Assembly (NCBI RefSeq): GCF_024734895.1
Contig: NZ_CP091430.1
Location: 1,211,001-1,275,000 of the forward strand
From: Paenibacillus spongiae
Lineage (GTDB): Bacteria > Bacillota > Bacilli > Paenibacillales > Paenibacillaceae
Length of the DNA stretch: 64,000 nucleotides
Reading direction: 5' to 3'
The position numbers and the translations under genes are program-made. The notes beneath the pieces are model-generated. The model was not told the origin of the DNA, made no database searches, and was given only the letters and a program-made list of their open reading frames with translations. This document shows positions 7,955 to 16,568 of the stretch, one piece after another. The stretch's first letter is position 1. Each line of letters begins with the position of its first letter.

Positions 7955-9040
7955 ATGTCTGCGATTCAATTCGAAAACGTACGGAAGACGTATCCGAATG
8001 GCAAAACAGTCATTGAACAGTTGAATCTGGAAATACGCGACAGCTCGTTTACGGTGCTTGTCGGGCCGTCGGGCTGCGGGAAAACGACCGCGCTGCGCAT
8101 GATTGCAGGACTCGAGGACGTGACAGGCGGTACGATCCGCATCGGAGGTTCCAACGTTACGAAGCTGGAGCCGGGAGATCGCGATGTTGCCATGGTCTTT
8201 CAGAATTATGCGATATACCCGCATATGACCGTGAAGCGAAACATCGAATTCGGCCTGAAGAATCAGGGGCTGTCAAAGGAAGAGATCGTACGGCGTCTGG
8301 ACCATGTCATTAGACAGGTTGGCTTGGAATCATATACCAATGCGATGCCATCCATGCTGTCCGGGGGACAAAGGCAGCGGATCGCGCTTGCGAGGGCGAT
8401 TTCCAAGCAGACAGGCGTCTTCCTGATGGACGAACCGTTGTCCAATCTCGACGCGAAGCTGCGTAATCAGATGAGAAGCGAACTGATCCAGCTCCATCAG
8501 AAGCTGCAGGCTACGTTCGTGTTCGTTACCCATGACCAGATCGAAGCGATGACGATGGGCACGGATATCGTCATCTTCAACGAAGGCAAAGTGATGCAGA
8601 CGGGTACGCCGAAAGAGGTCTATAACGATCCTGAGAATGTATTCGTCGCGACCTTCATCGGAGATCCGGGCATGAACATCATTCCGTTGCGGATGACTTG
8701 TCAATTGGGGTTCAGGCCGCAGAAGGCAAAGTTTACGATGCCGGAACGATTCCAGGGGGTTGTCTTCCCGGGTGAGATCGTGACGCGCGAAACGCTTGGA
8801 TTGGACAGCTTGTACCATGTGAGAACCAATATGGGCATCATCCTCGTGAAGTCCGAGGAAGAGCGCGAGTTTGGAGATAACGTGAGTGTATATGTGGCGG
8901 AGCAGGACATGTTTTTCTTCGATATGCATGAGCAGCGCATCCGGGATGCCGGGCGCATTCTGCAGTTGACGCAATCCATTCTAGTGAAAGAGGGCGTGTA
9001 CGTTGCAAGAGAACATTCCGTCGAAGCAGCTGCACTATAG
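7955..9040 (+). CDS. ABC transporter ATPase, UgpC/MsmK type
   Basis: Energises sugar or sugar-phosphate import. Walker A GPSGCGKT is at residues 37-44, the signature LSGGQ at 135-139, and Walker B ends FLMDEP; the C-terminal half forms a TOBE/OB-like regulatory region typical of carbohydrate ATPases (361 residues). An AGGAGGG ribosome binding site lies 8 bases before the ATG. Its end overlaps the next permease by 38 bases, so the two are translationally coupled. It may also serve the ATPase-less importer at 321-4172. Confidence 0.92.
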   Translation: MSAIQFENVRKTYPNGKTVIEQLNLEIRDSSFTVLVGPSGCGKTTALRMIAGLEDVTGGTIRIGGSNVTKLEPGDRDVAMVFQNYAIYPHMTVKRNIEFGLKNQGLSKEEIVRRLDHVIRQVGLESYTNAMPSMLSGGQRQRIALARAISKQTGVFLMDEPLSNLDAKLRNQMRSELIQLHQKLQATFVFVTHDQIEAMTMGTDIVIFNEGKVMQTGTPKEVYNDPENVFVATFIGDPGMNIIPLRMTCQLGFRPQKAKFTMPERFQGVVFPGEIVTRETLGLDSLYHVRTNMGIILVKSEEEREFGDNVSVYVAEQDMFFFDMHEQRIRDAGRILQLTQSILVKEGVYVAREHSVEAAAL

Positions 9041-9956
9041 GAAGGGCGGCCCTTCGCTGAATAAGCCCGGCAGACTGCTGTCCCGCGCGCTGAACAAGGT
9101 GCTGCAGAATCCTTATGTGCTTATCGCGCCGGCGGTCATCCTGGCGTCGCTCTTCTCCGTATACCCGATCTTGTTCGCCGTCAAAGTCAGCTTTATGAAT
9201 TGGGACGTGGTTACGGGCGAGCAGAGCTTCGCCGGTCTTGACAATTACCGGTCCATATTCGCCGATCCCGATGCCATACAGGTGTTGAAGAATACGCTGA
9301 TCTACGCGTTCTTTACCGTATGCTTCGGCTTGGTATTCGCCGTGGCCATCGGCATTCTGCTGCAGAAGAGCACTTTCTTGACCAATCTCGTGCAGAGCGT
9401 TATCTTTACGCCCCATATCGTCTCGTTCGTATCGGTCACAATCATGTGGATGTGGCTGCTGGACCCGCAGATGGGCATTGTGAATTACTTGCTCAAGATG
9501 CTCGGCTTCGAGCCCCAGCTGTGGATGATGGGTCCGAAGACATCGCTGCTGTCGATCGTGATCGTCTCGATCTGGAAAGGAATCGGCTTTAGCGCGATGC
9601 TCGTTATCGCGGGGCTGCAGGGCATTCCGAAATATATTTACGAAGCCGCGAAATTGGACCGGTCGGGCAGATGGAGTACGCTGTTCCGGATTACGATTCC
9701 GTTATTGTCACCGACGCTGTTCTTCATGCTGATTACGTCCACGATCGGCGCATTCAGTTCGTTTGATGTCGTGAACCTGATGACCGGCGGGGGCCCGCAA
9801 GGCTCATCCAATTTGATCGTGCATTGGATCTATCAGATCGGGTTCTTGAAATTCCAGCTTGGCAAGGCAATGGCGGCATCCGTACTCTTTCTCATTCTGA
9901 TCGGATTTATTTCTTTGATGAACTTTATGTTCTTCTCCAAGAAAGTTCATTATTAA
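9003..9956 (+). CDS. ABC transporter permease, UgpA/MalF type
   Basis: Membrane subunit with about six helices in 317 residues; the ATPase-docking EAA loop is visible around KYIYEAAKLDRSGRWSTLFR. Translation probably begins at a TTG at 9003, preceded by AAAGAGG at suitable distance; this start lies inside the end of the ATPase gene. The segment LMTGGGPQGSSNLIVHWIYQ is typical of UgpA-like permeases. It works with the permease at 9982, the binding protein at 10916 and the ATPase at 7955. Confidence 0.92.
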   Translation: MQENIPSKQLHYRKGGPSLNKPGRLLSRALNKVLQNPYVLIAPAVILASLFSVYPILFAVKVSFMNWDVVTGEQSFAGLDNYRSIFADPDAIQVLKNTLIYAFFTVCFGLVFAVAIGILLQKSTFLTNLVQSVIFTPHIVSFVSVTIMWMWLLDPQMGIVNYLLKMLGFEPQLWMMGPKTSLLSIVIVSIWKGIGFSAMLVIAGLQGIPKYIYEAAKLDRSGRWSTLFRITIPLLSPTLFFMLITSTIGAFSSFDVVNLMTGGGPQGSSNLIVHWIYQIGFLKFQLGKAMAASVLFLILIGFISLMNFMFFSKKVHY

Positions 9957-9981
9957 TCGAACGGAGGAAGAGAAGCAAGCG

Positions 9982-10803
9982 ATGAAACTGACGATCCGTT
10001 TACTACGTTACCTGCTCATGATTGTACTGACGCTTATTTTTATCTTTCCATTCTTTTGGATGATCAGTACATCGCTCAAAACCTATATCGAATCCATTCA
10101 ATTTCCGCCGGCGATGCTGCCGAAGTCGCTGCAGTTCAGCAACTATGCCGAGGCATGGGAGAGAGTGAGATTTTTCCACTTCGGCATGAATTCCATTATC
10201 GTTACGGTTCTGACGATGATTGGCCAGCTCTTCGTCTGCGTGCCCGCTGCGTACGCATTCGCCAGGAAGAAGTTCGCACTGTCAGGGTTCTTCTTCGCGC
10301 TGGTCCTGGTCGACTTGATGCTGCCGGCTCAAGTCACCTTCGTTCCGATCTACGTGCTGCTCAGCGATTTCGGATGGATCGATACGTATCAGGGACTCAT
10401 TGTTCCGTTCACATTCTCGTCCTTCACGATCTTCTTCATGACGCAGGCGTTTAAGCAAATCAACAGCGAGCTGTTGGACGCGGCCAGGCTGGACAAGGCG
10501 ACCGAGCTGAAAATCATGGTCCGGATCATGCTGCCGATCGCCAAGCCGTACATTATCACCGTCATGCTGTTCACGGCCATCGGGAAGTGGAACGACTATT
10601 TCTGGACGCTCATTCTGACGAACTCCGAATCGGTACGGACGCTGCCGATTGCGGTGAAAGGCTTGCTGGATGTCGGCGACGGAGTCAATCAGTGGAATAT
10701 ATCGATGGCGGGCAATGTGCTGCTGATGGCTCCCGTACTCGTCCTCTATTTAATCGCGAACCGCTTCATCAAGAATGCGTTCGTATACGGCGGAATTAAA
10801 TAG
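9982..10803 (+). CDS. ABC transporter permease, UgpE/MalG type
   Basis: Second membrane subunit (273 residues). The EAA-like loop reads NSELLDAARLDKATELKIMV and the C-terminus ends NAFVYGGIK, the usual MalG/UgpE ending. An ACGGAGGAAGAG sequence precedes the ATG. It lies 25 bases after the first permease. Confidence 0.92.
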   Translation: MKLTIRLLRYLLMIVLTLIFIFPFFWMISTSLKTYIESIQFPPAMLPKSLQFSNYAEAWERVRFFHFGMNSIIVTVLTMIGQLFVCVPAAYAFARKKFALSGFFFALVLVDLMLPAQVTFVPIYVLLSDFGWIDTYQGLIVPFTFSSFTIFFMTQAFKQINSELLDAARLDKATELKIMVRIMLPIAKPYIITVMLFTAIGKWNDYFWTLILTNSESVRTLPIAVKGLLDVGDGVNQWNISMAGNVLLMAPVLVLYLIANRFIKNAFVYGGIK

Positions 10804-10915
10804 TTTATTAAGGAGGTGTTTGCTAGCGGTCATTGCGGCAAAGGGAATATTCATGGAATGATTTGGCGGAAAAAGCGTGTAAGAAGGGCATCTATCAACG
10901 GAGGGGAAATAATCG

Positions 10916-12247
10916 ATGAGACCAACTGTAAAGAAAATGTCTTCACTTGCCTTAATAGGCGCAATGGCGGTAGGTTTATTGGCTGGATGCGGCAGTACCG
11001 ATCCGAAGGCAAACAATGCGGGGAAAGAGGGAAGCGCCGATGGCGGCAAGCAAGAGAAGGTCGTCGTCGATATGTGGTCGATTTGGGATTCCAGCAATGC
11101 GAACGGCAAATTCCTCTTTGACGCCGCGAAGCAGTTCAATGATGCGAATCCGGGGATTGAGATCGTCGTTTCGGGCCAAGGCGGATACGACGGCGTTGCC
11201 GAGAAGCTGGAGGCGGCTTTGGTCGCCAAGAAGACCCCGGTTATCGCGCAAATCGAAGAATCGTTCCTTACCCGCTATCATCCGGTCGCAGCCGATTTGA
11301 GCAAATATATGTCCAAAGAAACGATCGACAACTATATTGAAGGCTTGACCCGCTCCAGCTATGTGGACGGCGTATTCAAAGCGGCGCCGATGAACCGGAG
11401 CACGCCAATCCTGTACTTGAACGCAGATTTGCTCAAAGCGGCCGGCTTGCCGGCGGAAGGCCCCAAAACATGGGACGAGCTCTATGAATTTGCGAAGAAA
11501 GTCGCCAAGCCGGATCAAGAAATCTACGGATTCGCCTCCCATTGGGACAGCGATGCCTGGTTCTGGGAGTCGGCGGTCTATTCGTACGGCGGCGAGATTG
11601 TAAGCGAGGATGGCTCCAAGGTTGAGTTCGGCAATGAGAAGGGCTGGAAGATCGTGGAGCTGTGGCAGAAGATGGTCAAGGAAAAGGTTATGTTCAGCCC
11701 TTATGGCTCGCAGGACAGCCAGTCCGATCTGGTCAAACAGAAGTTTATAGAAGGCAAAGCGGCGATGATGCTGGATTCCACCGGTTCGCTCGGGCCGCTG
11801 CTGAAAGAAACGAAGTCGTTCGATCTGCAGGTCGCATTCCAGCCGGCGGGCGAGAAGCATTCGATGGTGACCGGCGGAGCCAACATGATCATTCTGGACA
11901 AAGCGACGGAAGAGCAGAAGAAAGCGGCAGGCAAATTTTTCGAATTTCTGGCCAATGATGAATTCGTCGTTTCGTTCTTCAAAAATTCCGGCTACTTCCC
12001 GATTACGAAGTCGTCGCTCGAAACCGAAGCGATACAAGCCTTGTATAAAGAATTCCCGCAGTACAAAGTAGGCATTGATCAGCTGCAGTATGCCCATAAG
12101 CGTCCATGGCAGAAAAACTGGCGGGCGATGTATACGACAATCGTCGAGGATCTTCGTCTTGCTTTGATCGACACGAACCAGGATCCGAAGCAGTTGATTC
12201 AGAAGGCAGCGGAGAAGTCCCAGCAAATTATGGACGAAAACAAATAA
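10916..12247 (+). CDS. Extracellular substrate-binding lipoprotein, UgpB type
   Basis: Captures the substrate for the permeases just upstream. The lipobox LLAGC places the lipidated cysteine at residue 25; the 443-residue protein has the type 1 extracellular solute-binding fold, with the segment AAPMNRSTPILYLNADLLKA resembling the sn-glycerol-3-phosphate/UgpB branch. Strong ribosome binding site GGAGGGG. The Ugp resemblance fits phosphoesterases in the same operon, but ligand identity cannot be read from sequence. Confidence 0.9.
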   Translation: MRPTVKKMSSLALIGAMAVGLLAGCGSTDPKANNAGKEGSADGGKQEKVVVDMWSIWDSSNANGKFLFDAAKQFNDANPGIEIVVSGQGGYDGVAEKLEAALVAKKTPVIAQIEESFLTRYHPVAADLSKYMSKETIDNYIEGLTRSSYVDGVFKAAPMNRSTPILYLNADLLKAAGLPAEGPKTWDELYEFAKKVAKPDQEIYGFASHWDSDAWFWESAVYSYGGEIVSEDGSKVEFGNEKGWKIVELWQKMVKEKVMFSPYGSQDSQSDLVKQKFIEGKAAMMLDSTGSLGPLLKETKSFDLQVAFQPAGEKHSMVTGGANMIILDKATEEQKKAAGKFFEFLANDEFVVSFFKNSGYFPITKSSLETEAIQALYKEFPQYKVGIDQLQYAHKRPWQKNWRAMYTTIVEDLRLALIDTNQDPKQLIQKAAEKSQQIMDENK

Positions 12248-12277
12248 GCAAGCCAGGCGATCAGGAGGCAAAGCGAA

Positions 12278-13231
12278 TTGAGAACAGTAAACGGATTTAA
12301 CGAAGGCAGCTGGTACAAAGGGAATTTGCATTGTCACTCCACACTTTCCGACGGGGATTTGACAACCGATCAGCTTCGGGCAGCTTATAAAGACAAAGGC
12401 TATCATTTTCTGGCTCACTCCGAGCATGATTTCTTCACCAATTTCGAGGATCAGAATGAAGCGGACTTTATTACGCTTCCTGCCAGCGAGGTGGGCATCC
12501 GCATGCCGGCCGGCGACTATCGCGTCTACCATTTGCATGTTATTATGGGAACCGACGATCATATCCGGAATGCGACGCTTGAGCCGCTGAAGCATATGCA
12601 GACGATCAAGTGGGAGAAATGGCAGGACTACTCCACGGTGCAGGCATTCATCGACGACATGGTCGCCAGAGGCAACATCGTCATGTTCAACCATCCGCAC
12701 TGGTCCATCGTCGAGTGGCAGGATTTGATCGAGCTGGACAATCTGTTCGCCATCGAGATTTATAACCACTGCTCTGAATGGCAGGAGAATATGGGCAATG
12801 CGAAGATTCTGTGGGACAGCCTGCTCCGCAGAGGCAAGCGGCTGTACGGCACGGCTACGGACGACAATCATAACCGGATTCCGCTCGATTCGCCGTACAA
12901 CGATTCCTTCGGCGGCTGGGTCGTCGTCAAGGCGAAGGAGCTGTCCCGCAATGCGATTATCGAAGCGCTGCTTCAAGGCAGCTTCTATTCCTCGACCGGT
13001 CCCGAAATTTATGATTTCCGGATCGTCAATGACGAGGTCATCTTCGAGTGCTCGCCTGTTCAGCGGATTTATGTGAACGGGGACCGCCACCAATATCAAA
13101 GCGAGATCGGCGAGAATGTAACGAAGTTTAGAAAGAAGCTGCAGGGGACGGAGAAATATATCCGGATCGAGTGCATCGACAAGTACGGCAAGAGTGCTTA
13201 TACCAATCCGATCTATCTGGATGAAAGGTAA
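12278..13231 (+). CDS. PHP-domain metal-dependent phosphoesterase
   Basis: Cytoplasmic hydrolase of 317 residues. The N-terminus carries H18-x-H20 within NLHCHSTLSDGD and AHSEHD near residue 47, the first two metal motifs of the PHP superfamily; later MFNHPHW and ATDDNH supply the remaining ligands. The start is a TTG with CAGGAGG upstream. It is 30 bases after the binding-protein gene, so it is probably co-transcribed and acts on the imported compound. PHP enzymes include histidinol phosphatases and cyclic-phosphate or nucleotide phosphatases; substrate unknown. Confidence 0.85.
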   Translation: MRTVNGFNEGSWYKGNLHCHSTLSDGDLTTDQLRAAYKDKGYHFLAHSEHDFFTNFEDQNEADFITLPASEVGIRMPAGDYRVYHLHVIMGTDDHIRNATLEPLKHMQTIKWEKWQDYSTVQAFIDDMVARGNIVMFNHPHWSIVEWQDLIELDNLFAIEIYNHCSEWQENMGNAKILWDSLLRRGKRLYGTATDDNHNRIPLDSPYNDSFGGWVVVKAKELSRNAIIEALLQGSFYSSTGPEIYDFRIVNDEVIFECSPVQRIYVNGDRHQYQSEIGENVTKFRKKLQGTEKYIRIECIDKYGKSAYTNPIYLDER

Positions 13232-13236
13232 TCGTC

Positions 13237-13276
13237 AGGCCGGGGAACGGCGCGTCCGCGCGTGGTTTTCCGGCCT
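13237..13276. repeat. Stem-loop between PHP gene and DeoR regulator
   Basis: AGGCCGG at 13237-13243 pairs with CCGGCCT at 13270-13276, and an inner CGCG-TC-CGCG extends the fold. No U-tract follows, so it is more likely an mRNA-processing or stabilising hairpin between cistrons than a terminator. Confidence 0.5.
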
Positions 13277-13310
13277 CACCGAATGAATTTGAGAGGGCGT
13301 GGAGTAACGA

Positions 13311-14087
13311 ATGCTGCAAGTCGAGCGGATGAGTCTGATTTTGGCCGAATTGAACGCGAACGGCAGAGTGACGGTGAACGGACTGGCGGAGAGGCTGATG
13401 GTATCGAAGGTCACGATCCGCAGAGACCTGGAGCTTCTCAATCAGGAGAACAAGCTGCTTATCGTTCATGGCGGCGCGATCAAGCCGAACTTCAGATTAT
13501 ATGAAGCGCCCTTCAATCAAAGACATGACATCAACATCGATGAGAAGAAGCAGGTCGGGCAGAAAGCGGCGGAATTTATTCAGGATTACGATGTCGTCGC
13601 GTTCGGCGTAGGCACGACGACGCTCCAGATCGCGAAGCATCTGCAGAACAAGCATAATTTGACCATTATCGTCGGATGCGTCTCGATCCTGAACCAGTTG
13701 ATCGAACGGAAGAAATCCGGCTTCTTCACCGGCAAAATCATTTTCCTGGGCGGCGAAATCGATACGGATCAGATGTTCGCAACCGGAACCGTAATGATGG
13801 ATATGCTGGATAGGTTGAATATCGACAAAGCCTTCATCGGCGCGAACGGCTATTCCATCGTCAACGGCATCACCACCTACAATATCGACGAGGGGAATTT
13901 TCTGAAGCGGATGATTCTGCGCTCGAGCGAAGTGTACCTTGTCGTCGATCATACGAAGATCGATGCGAAATCGATGTACAAATATACCGAATTCAATGAT
14001 GTGAATCATGTCATATGCGACAGCGAACCGCCGAGCGACTGGATCAAGCAGCTGGAAAGCGAAGGGGTTCAATGGACCAAAGCATGA
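13311..14087 (+). CDS. DeoR/GlpR-family transcriptional repressor
   Basis: A DNA-binding regulator of sugar-phosphate metabolism, 258 residues. An N-terminal winged helix-turn-helix (SLILAELNANGRVTVNGLAE through VTIRRDLELL, about residues 5-57) is followed by a DeoR sensor domain with the isomerase-like phosphosugar fold, including FGVGTTTLQIAKHL and VDHTKID. Its position in the operon suggests it controls the importer and phosphoesterases, the usual inducer of this family being a phosphorylated sugar. Candidate binding sites are the tandem repeats at 7811-7840. Confidence 0.88.
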   Translation: MLQVERMSLILAELNANGRVTVNGLAERLMVSKVTIRRDLELLNQENKLLIVHGGAIKPNFRLYEAPFNQRHDINIDEKKQVGQKAAEFIQDYDVVAFGVGTTTLQIAKHLQNKHNLTIIVGCVSILNQLIERKKSGFFTGKIIFLGGEIDTDQMFATGTVMMDMLDRLNIDKAFIGANGYSIVNGITTYNIDEGNFLKRMILRSSEVYLVVDHTKIDAKSMYKYTEFNDVNHVICDSEPPSDWIKQLESEGVQWTKA

Positions 14088-14126
14088 TGAAGGAAGCCCA
14101 ATATGAGATGCAGGAAGGATCTAACC

Positions 14127-14930
14127 ATGCAAGTATCGCCGAACATCGTAGACCAACACGTCCATTCCCGGTATTCCCCCGATTCGACCGAGGAGCTGGA
14201 GGCGATCGTCCGTCACGCACAATCGCTGGGAAAGCCGTTTGTCGTCACGACCGATCATTTTGATTATGACTGCAAGTTTTTCAAGAAAGACGTTCTGATT
14301 GACATGCCGGAATACGAGCGGGAAACGGCCCTTTTGCGCAGCAAATACGATATCGATATCCGGCAAGGTATCGAGGTCGGGTACCGTCAGGATTACTTCA
14401 ATGAAATCAACGCCTACTTACGGCAATATTCGTTCGACCTGGTCCTGCTCTCCGTCCACAATAACGGCGTGCTGGATTTCGCGGAGGACGCCTACCACGA
14501 ACAGCCGCTGGAGCGCGTATTTGCCGATTATTTCACGCATGTGTTCCATGCGGTTAATGAAATGGACAATTACGATGTCGTGGCACATCTCGATTATTTC
14601 GTCAGATACGCCAAGCGTACCATCGGCGTGGAGCATTATGAACAAGCGCATTCGATCCTCTATGACATTATGAAGGTCATTATAAGCAAGGATAAGGCAT
14701 TGGAGCTGAACACGGCCGGACTGTTCCGCCAGGGCTGGATACACCCGCATTCTTATTTGCTCAAGATGTATATCGATATGGGCGGCAAGCTGTTCTCGCT
14801 CGGATCGGACGCGCATCGGTTAAGCCATTATGAGAAAGGCTTCAGCGAGGCAATCGAGCTGTTGAAATCCTTCAATATCCGGGAGATCGTCCAGTTTAAG
14901 AACCGCGTTCCGCAGCTGGTTGCCATTTAG
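14127..14930 (+). CDS. PHP-domain phosphatase, histidinol-phosphatase (HisJ)-like
   Basis: Second PHP hydrolase of the cluster, 267 residues from the chosen start. Metal motifs visible are H11-x-H13 with Asp19, TTDHFDYD, a GIEVGY strand, LSVHNN, AHLDY and a final GSDAH. The ATG at 14127 follows GGAAGGA by 8 bases; an upstream ATG at 14103 also has a ribosome binding site. Resemblance to HisJ does not prove histidine biosynthesis, because no his genes are nearby; the context suggests dephosphorylation of an imported metabolite. Confidence 0.8.
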   Translation: MQVSPNIVDQHVHSRYSPDSTEELEAIVRHAQSLGKPFVVTTDHFDYDCKFFKKDVLIDMPEYERETALLRSKYDIDIRQGIEVGYRQDYFNEINAYLRQYSFDLVLLSVHNNGVLDFAEDAYHEQPLERVFADYFTHVFHAVNEMDNYDVVAHLDYFVRYAKRTIGVEHYEQAHSILYDIMKVIISKDKALELNTAGLFRQGWIHPHSYLLKMYIDMGGKLFSLGSDAHRLSHYEKGFSEAIELLKSFNIREIVQFKNRVPQLVAI

Positions 14931-14950
14931 AAGGAGCGTCTATCATCAGC

Positions 14951-16357
14951 ATGAGCAAACAGACACTACGGGTTCAGGATGATTTTTATCCCCAATTATA
15001 CCGGCTGGCGATTCCGCTGACGCTGCAATTTCTATTCACATCCTCTTTTTCTCTGATCGATTCGCTCATGGTGGCCAGTCTGGGCGAGAAGGCGATAGCC
15101 GCCGTTGGAATTGCGGGACAGCTTGAATTTCTGCTGGGCATGATTCTGGCCGGGGTCTTAAGCGGTCCGGCCGTATTCATGGCGCAATATTACGGCTTGC
15201 GGAATTACGCTCAAATAAAGAAGTTGATCGGCATGACCGTGTTCTGTGCCCTTGCGATCAGTTCGCTGTACGTTCTGATCGTCAACGTGTTTTCTCCTTA
15301 TGTATTCATGCCGTTTACCAATGACGACCAGCTATTGGACATGACCGCATCCTTTATGTCGATCGTCAGTTACGGCTTCGTGGCATCGGCTGTTACGATG
15401 GCCTTCTCGCTGAGCTTGAAGTGCGTCGGCATCGTGAAAGAGATCATGTACATCACCATCCTGGCGCTTTTGTTGAATACGTTATTGAATTATGCGCTCA
15501 TTTATGGCCATTTCGGCTTTGACGCCATGGGTGTGAACGGCGCGGCTGCTGCAACGCTCTGTTCGAAGGCGGTGGCGATGCTGCTCATTCTGATCTTCGT
15601 GTACGTGAGGGAGAAGAAGATCGCGATCTCCTTCGCCGATCTGTTCCGGTTCGACCGGCCTCTGATGGCGAAGGTCTCGCGGGTTACGCTGCCGATCATC
15701 ATTCATGAATCGTTCTGGGGGCTGGGGATGACGATGTACATGGTAGCCTTCGGCTTACTGGGCACGTCCGCGCTGGCGATCGTCCAGGTTTCGAAGATGA
15801 TCGGCAATTTTGTCAGCACTGGCATTCAGGGCTTTTCCCAGGCGGCAACCGTCATGATCGGCGAGCGAATCGGACTAGGGAAGCCTATGCAGGCACAGCT
15901 TTATGCGAAGCGGTTCACGATCATCGGGACGGCTTCGGCAGGCATCGTCGGCCTGCTGCTGTTTATGCTCGCGCCGTTTGTGATCCGTCTGTTCCAGATC
16001 AGTCCGGACCTTCATGAGCAGGCGGTGCAAGTCATACGGATCATGTCGCTGACGCTTGTCTTCAACTTTCTCAATAATATATGGATTGTCGGCGTATTCC
16101 GGAGCGGCGGCGACACCCGGTTCTCGCTTTGGATGGTTCTCTCTTCGACCTGGCTGATCGGGATTCCGCTCACGTTTATCGGGGCAGGGGTAATGAATTG
16201 GCCGATTGAAGTCGTATACGGCTTGTACACGACCGAGGAGATCGCCAAAGCCGTCATCGGGTATACCCGCTACCGGTCGAACCGGTGGCAGAACAACCTG
16301 GTGGAGAGCGAAGCGGAACACCAGCCGGCTCGCGGGCGCGAAGGCTTGACCGGGTAA
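14951..16357 (+). CDS. MATE-family efflux transporter
   Basis: A sodium- or proton-coupled multidrug/metabolite exporter of 468 residues with about 12 membrane helices in two homologous halves. The segments MVASLGEKAIAAVGIAGQLE and GVNGAAAATLCSKAVAMLL are typical MatE signatures. It begins 20 bases after the PHP gene and is probably the last gene of the operon. It may export by-products, or simply be a read-through neighbour. Confidence 0.9.
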   Translation: MSKQTLRVQDDFYPQLYRLAIPLTLQFLFTSSFSLIDSLMVASLGEKAIAAVGIAGQLEFLLGMILAGVLSGPAVFMAQYYGLRNYAQIKKLIGMTVFCALAISSLYVLIVNVFSPYVFMPFTNDDQLLDMTASFMSIVSYGFVASAVTMAFSLSLKCVGIVKEIMYITILALLLNTLLNYALIYGHFGFDAMGVNGAAAATLCSKAVAMLLILIFVYVREKKIAISFADLFRFDRPLMAKVSRVTLPIIIHESFWGLGMTMYMVAFGLLGTSALAIVQVSKMIGNFVSTGIQGFSQAATVMIGERIGLGKPMQAQLYAKRFTIIGTASAGIVGLLLFMLAPFVIRLFQISPDLHEQAVQVIRIMSLTLVFNFLNNIWIVGVFRSGGDTRFSLWMVLSSTWLIGIPLTFIGAGVMNWPIEVVYGLYTTEEIAKAVIGYTRYRSNRWQNNLVESEAEHQPARGREGLTG

Positions 16358-16405
16358 GTTTCTTCCATGGCTCGAACAAGGAAATGAACAAGCCCTTGAA
16401 TCGAT

Positions 16406-16451
16406 AAGAACCTTCTCTACCGCTCCTATTCGAGTGGTAGGGAAGGTTCTT
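16406..16451. terminator. Hairpin between converging genes
   Basis: A 16-bp stem with one G-U pair (16406-16421 with 16436-16451) lies between the MATE gene on the plus strand and the G3E GTPase on the minus strand. The U-tract is poor on both sides, so termination is plausible but not proven. Confidence 0.6.
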
Positions 16452-16568
16452 CTGCCATGCATTGGAGAGGGGTCTTAAACGCTAGGAGCAAGGCCATCGA
16501 ACGATGCCGCCATGCCTTTAATGTGATGCTAACCGCCTTGCTTCCTAATGGACGGTGATCCTTGCCTA

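Noticed and set aside
10976..13099. 707-residue open frame on the minus strand
   Set aside because: It lies antisense to the binding-protein and PHP genes, which have clear families, ribosome binding sites and lipobox. Its translation is rich in Arg, His and Leu and resembles no family: an artefact of GC-rich codon use.
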